From NCBI GenBank assembly GCA_964607515.1, contig CAZSKU010000001.1:134214-198213 (forward strand): a stretch of 64,000 bases of DNA, read 5' to 3'. The notes under the pieces were generated by a model. It was not told the origin of the DNA and searched no databases. It saw nothing but the letters and a program-made list of their open reading frames with translations. Of this stretch, positions 63,005 through 64,000 are shown piece after piece. How positions within the stretch are numbered: position 1 is the stretch's first letter; each line of letters opens with the position of its first letter. The position numbers and the translations under genes were made by a program. The stretch comes from UBA6080 sp964607515 (lineage in GTDB: Bacteria; Fermentibacterota; Fermentibacteria; Fermentibacterales; JCC-6).

Positions 63005-64000
63005 ATAGCTGTGAATCCCTGCAGGCATCTCTCTGTCAACGAGATTCTGAACCACATGTCCCGCAAGGTCGTAAATTGCCAGATCCACCAGTCCCGGGGC
63101 TTCCAGGCTGATTTGGAGCATCAACTCTGAGGATACCGGATTCCGGCACACCGAAAGACCAAAGCAAGCCGGAGTATCAAGGTTTGTAACAGCCGCCGCA
63201 GAGTCGGTTCTTTCATCATAAGCGGCGGATTCCATGGTTAGTTGCGACGGAGGGAGAAGAACTGTGCTGTCGGTATGTCCACCTCCGCTGGTGGCGACCC
63301 AGTAGAAAACCTTTATGCCTCCGAAGTACTCTCCCGTGAGATGCTCAAACCCGGTAATCATGGGAGCGTTGATCTGGAAAGGATCACCAGGATGCCATGC
63401 CCCGTCAAAAACAGGGTACGTATGAGAGCTCCCGCTGGCTGTGAACAGATGTACTTCCAGAGAACCGGAACCAAGAGTTCCAAGTTCCTGTGAAGGAGCA
63501 TATACCAGGCTGTTGACACCTATCCAGCAGTAATCGCCGTAATCCTCTCCGGAGAGGCAGAACGGGCTCAGGCTTGAAGCGCCAAAGCCGCGCGTAGTCT
63601 CGATCTCTCTCAAGGGAAACGGAGTATGCCTGTTCATGCTGTGAGCGGTTGTACCCGTGAAGTCAAGGATTCGAACGTTGTACAGGCCCTGCAGCGAACT
63701 GCTTGATGCTTTCAACATCCAGAATCCATCCCAGAATGGACAACATCCATTATTTACACCAGATATGGTGGTAATTAGCCAATAATCCCACAGCTGCTGA
63801 TCAAGCGACACTTCGATATTGTAGCTGCCTGCAACATGCGAATCGTCCAGTCGTGTAAATACCGGCGGGTTTATCTCCCAGACATAGCTGCTGTCAACAC
63901 CCTGCTGATAGCCGCCGCCGAATTCACCACCGGCATCCCTGGGCATAGCTACCGAACCTGGAGATACATCCAGGGCATTTCCAGCCAGGTCGCAACCACC
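62912..64000 (-). CDS. Secreted protein with T9SS-type C-terminal sorting domain, truncated by window end
   Basis: The frame stays open to base 64000, so the N terminus and signal peptide are outside. At least 360 residues visible. The last about 80 residues form a Por-secretion-tail-like domain: SVCRNPVSSELML (N-P-V at the start), VDLAIYDLAGHVV, LPSGVYFCRLRSGGDLATVKLLIVR, with the G-x-Y followed by K-L-x-V-x end. The body is Gly/Ser/Thr-rich and beta-like. Base composition is lower in GC than elsewhere in the window. Exported cargo for a PorX/PorY-regulated type IX system is the natural reading. Confidence 0.78.
   Translation of the reverse strand, partial: GGCDLAGNALDVSPGSVAMPRDAGGEFGGGYQQGVDSSYVWEINPPVFTRLDDSHVAGSYNIEVSLDQQLWDYWLITTISGVNNGCCPFWDGFWMLKASSSSLQGLYNVRILDFTGTTAHSMNRHTPFPLREIETTRGFGASSLSPFCLSGEDYGDYCWIGVNSLVYAPSQELGTLGSGSLEVHLFTASGSSHTYPVFDGAWHPGDPFQINAPMITGFEHLTGEYFGGIKVFYWVATSGGGHTDSTVLLPPSQLTMESAAYDERTDSAAAVTNLDTPACFGLSVCRNPVSSELMLQISLEAPGLVDLAIYDLAGHVVQNLVDREMPAGIHSYSSQVSLPSGVYFCRLRSGGDLATVKLLIVR

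Overview
This is a GC-rich, gene-dense bacterial chromosome segment. Genes are packed into long unidirectional runs with stop/start overlaps of the ATGA, GTGA, TTGA and TGATG types, and many genes appear to use GTG, TTG or even CTG starts. No phage genes, transposase, rRNA or CRISPR array is visible. The content suggests a free-living, double-membrane, heterotrophic anaerobe. Evidence includes many signal-peptide and lipoprotein genes, a PorY/PorX-like regulatory pair of the type IX secretion system (T9SS), a protein ending in a T9SS-type C-terminal sorting domain, and amino-acid-fermentation redox enzymes. I infer an FCB-superphylum lineage outside classical Bacteroidota, for example Candidatus Fermentibacterota or a neighbouring candidate phylum. 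No phylogenetic marker was tested.

Layout: 1-2.6 kb has a 5'-truncated Lon-type protease gene, a polysaccharide pyruvyl transferase and endonuclease IV. From 2.7-8.8 kb come glutamate dehydrogenase, a terminator, then a three-gene electron-bifurcating transhydrogenase-like cluster (NuoE-, NuoF- and NfnB-like, Sporomusa-type Nfn). From 8.9-10.6 kb are a small secreted protein with a structured leader, an RRM RNA-binding protein and a secreted hypothetical protein. From 10.6-14.8 kb (minus strand) a TauE/SafE permease lies behind three adjacent secreted paralogues sharing an I/V-H-E-W-G-V motif, preceded by exonuclease III. From 14.9-19.5 kb are a membrane glycosyltransferase-like protein, a ChaN-like protein and a Tim44/zinc-ribbon/TerB membrane protein.

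From 19.6-26.1 kb is a porY-porX-tsaE-tsaB-(rimI/purine nucleoside phosphorylase fusion)-folC run. From 26.1-29.5 kb are small membrane and lipoprotein genes, tRNA-Val, a 584-residue protein of unknown function, and a CAU-anticodon tRNA. A 141-bp inverted-repeat element sits between that tRNA and tilS. From 29.6-36.3 kb the order is tilS-hpt-ftsH-folE-folP-cdaA plus a prenyl-synthase-like protein lacking its catalytic aspartates. From 36.3-44.5 kb are priA, an amidohydrolase, an active/inactive M16 peptidase pair, a flavin disulfide reductase and a LapA-like protein.

From 44.5-51.9 kb are an asymmetric heterodimeric ABC exporter, two lipoproteins (one with a ComEC-type metallo-beta-lactamase domain) and a polytopic membrane protein. 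From 51.8-54.6 kb (minus) are a multi-PAS/GAF diguanylate cyclase and a hypothetical protein. From 54.6-59.0 kb is a complete T-H-PA-PB part of the glycine cleavage system. From 59.0-62.8 kb are two small proteins, a GlmL-type mutase-reactivase homologue and a conserved partner with no mutase subunit, closed by a terminator. The right end is a less GC-rich secreted protein gene with a T9SS tail, running off the window.

Working model (inference): glutamate dehydrogenase, glycine cleavage and the transhydrogenase fit amino-acid fermentation, with NADH, NADPH and ferredoxin pools connected by the bifurcating complex. PorY/PorX would control a secretion system that exports proteins such as the one at the right end.
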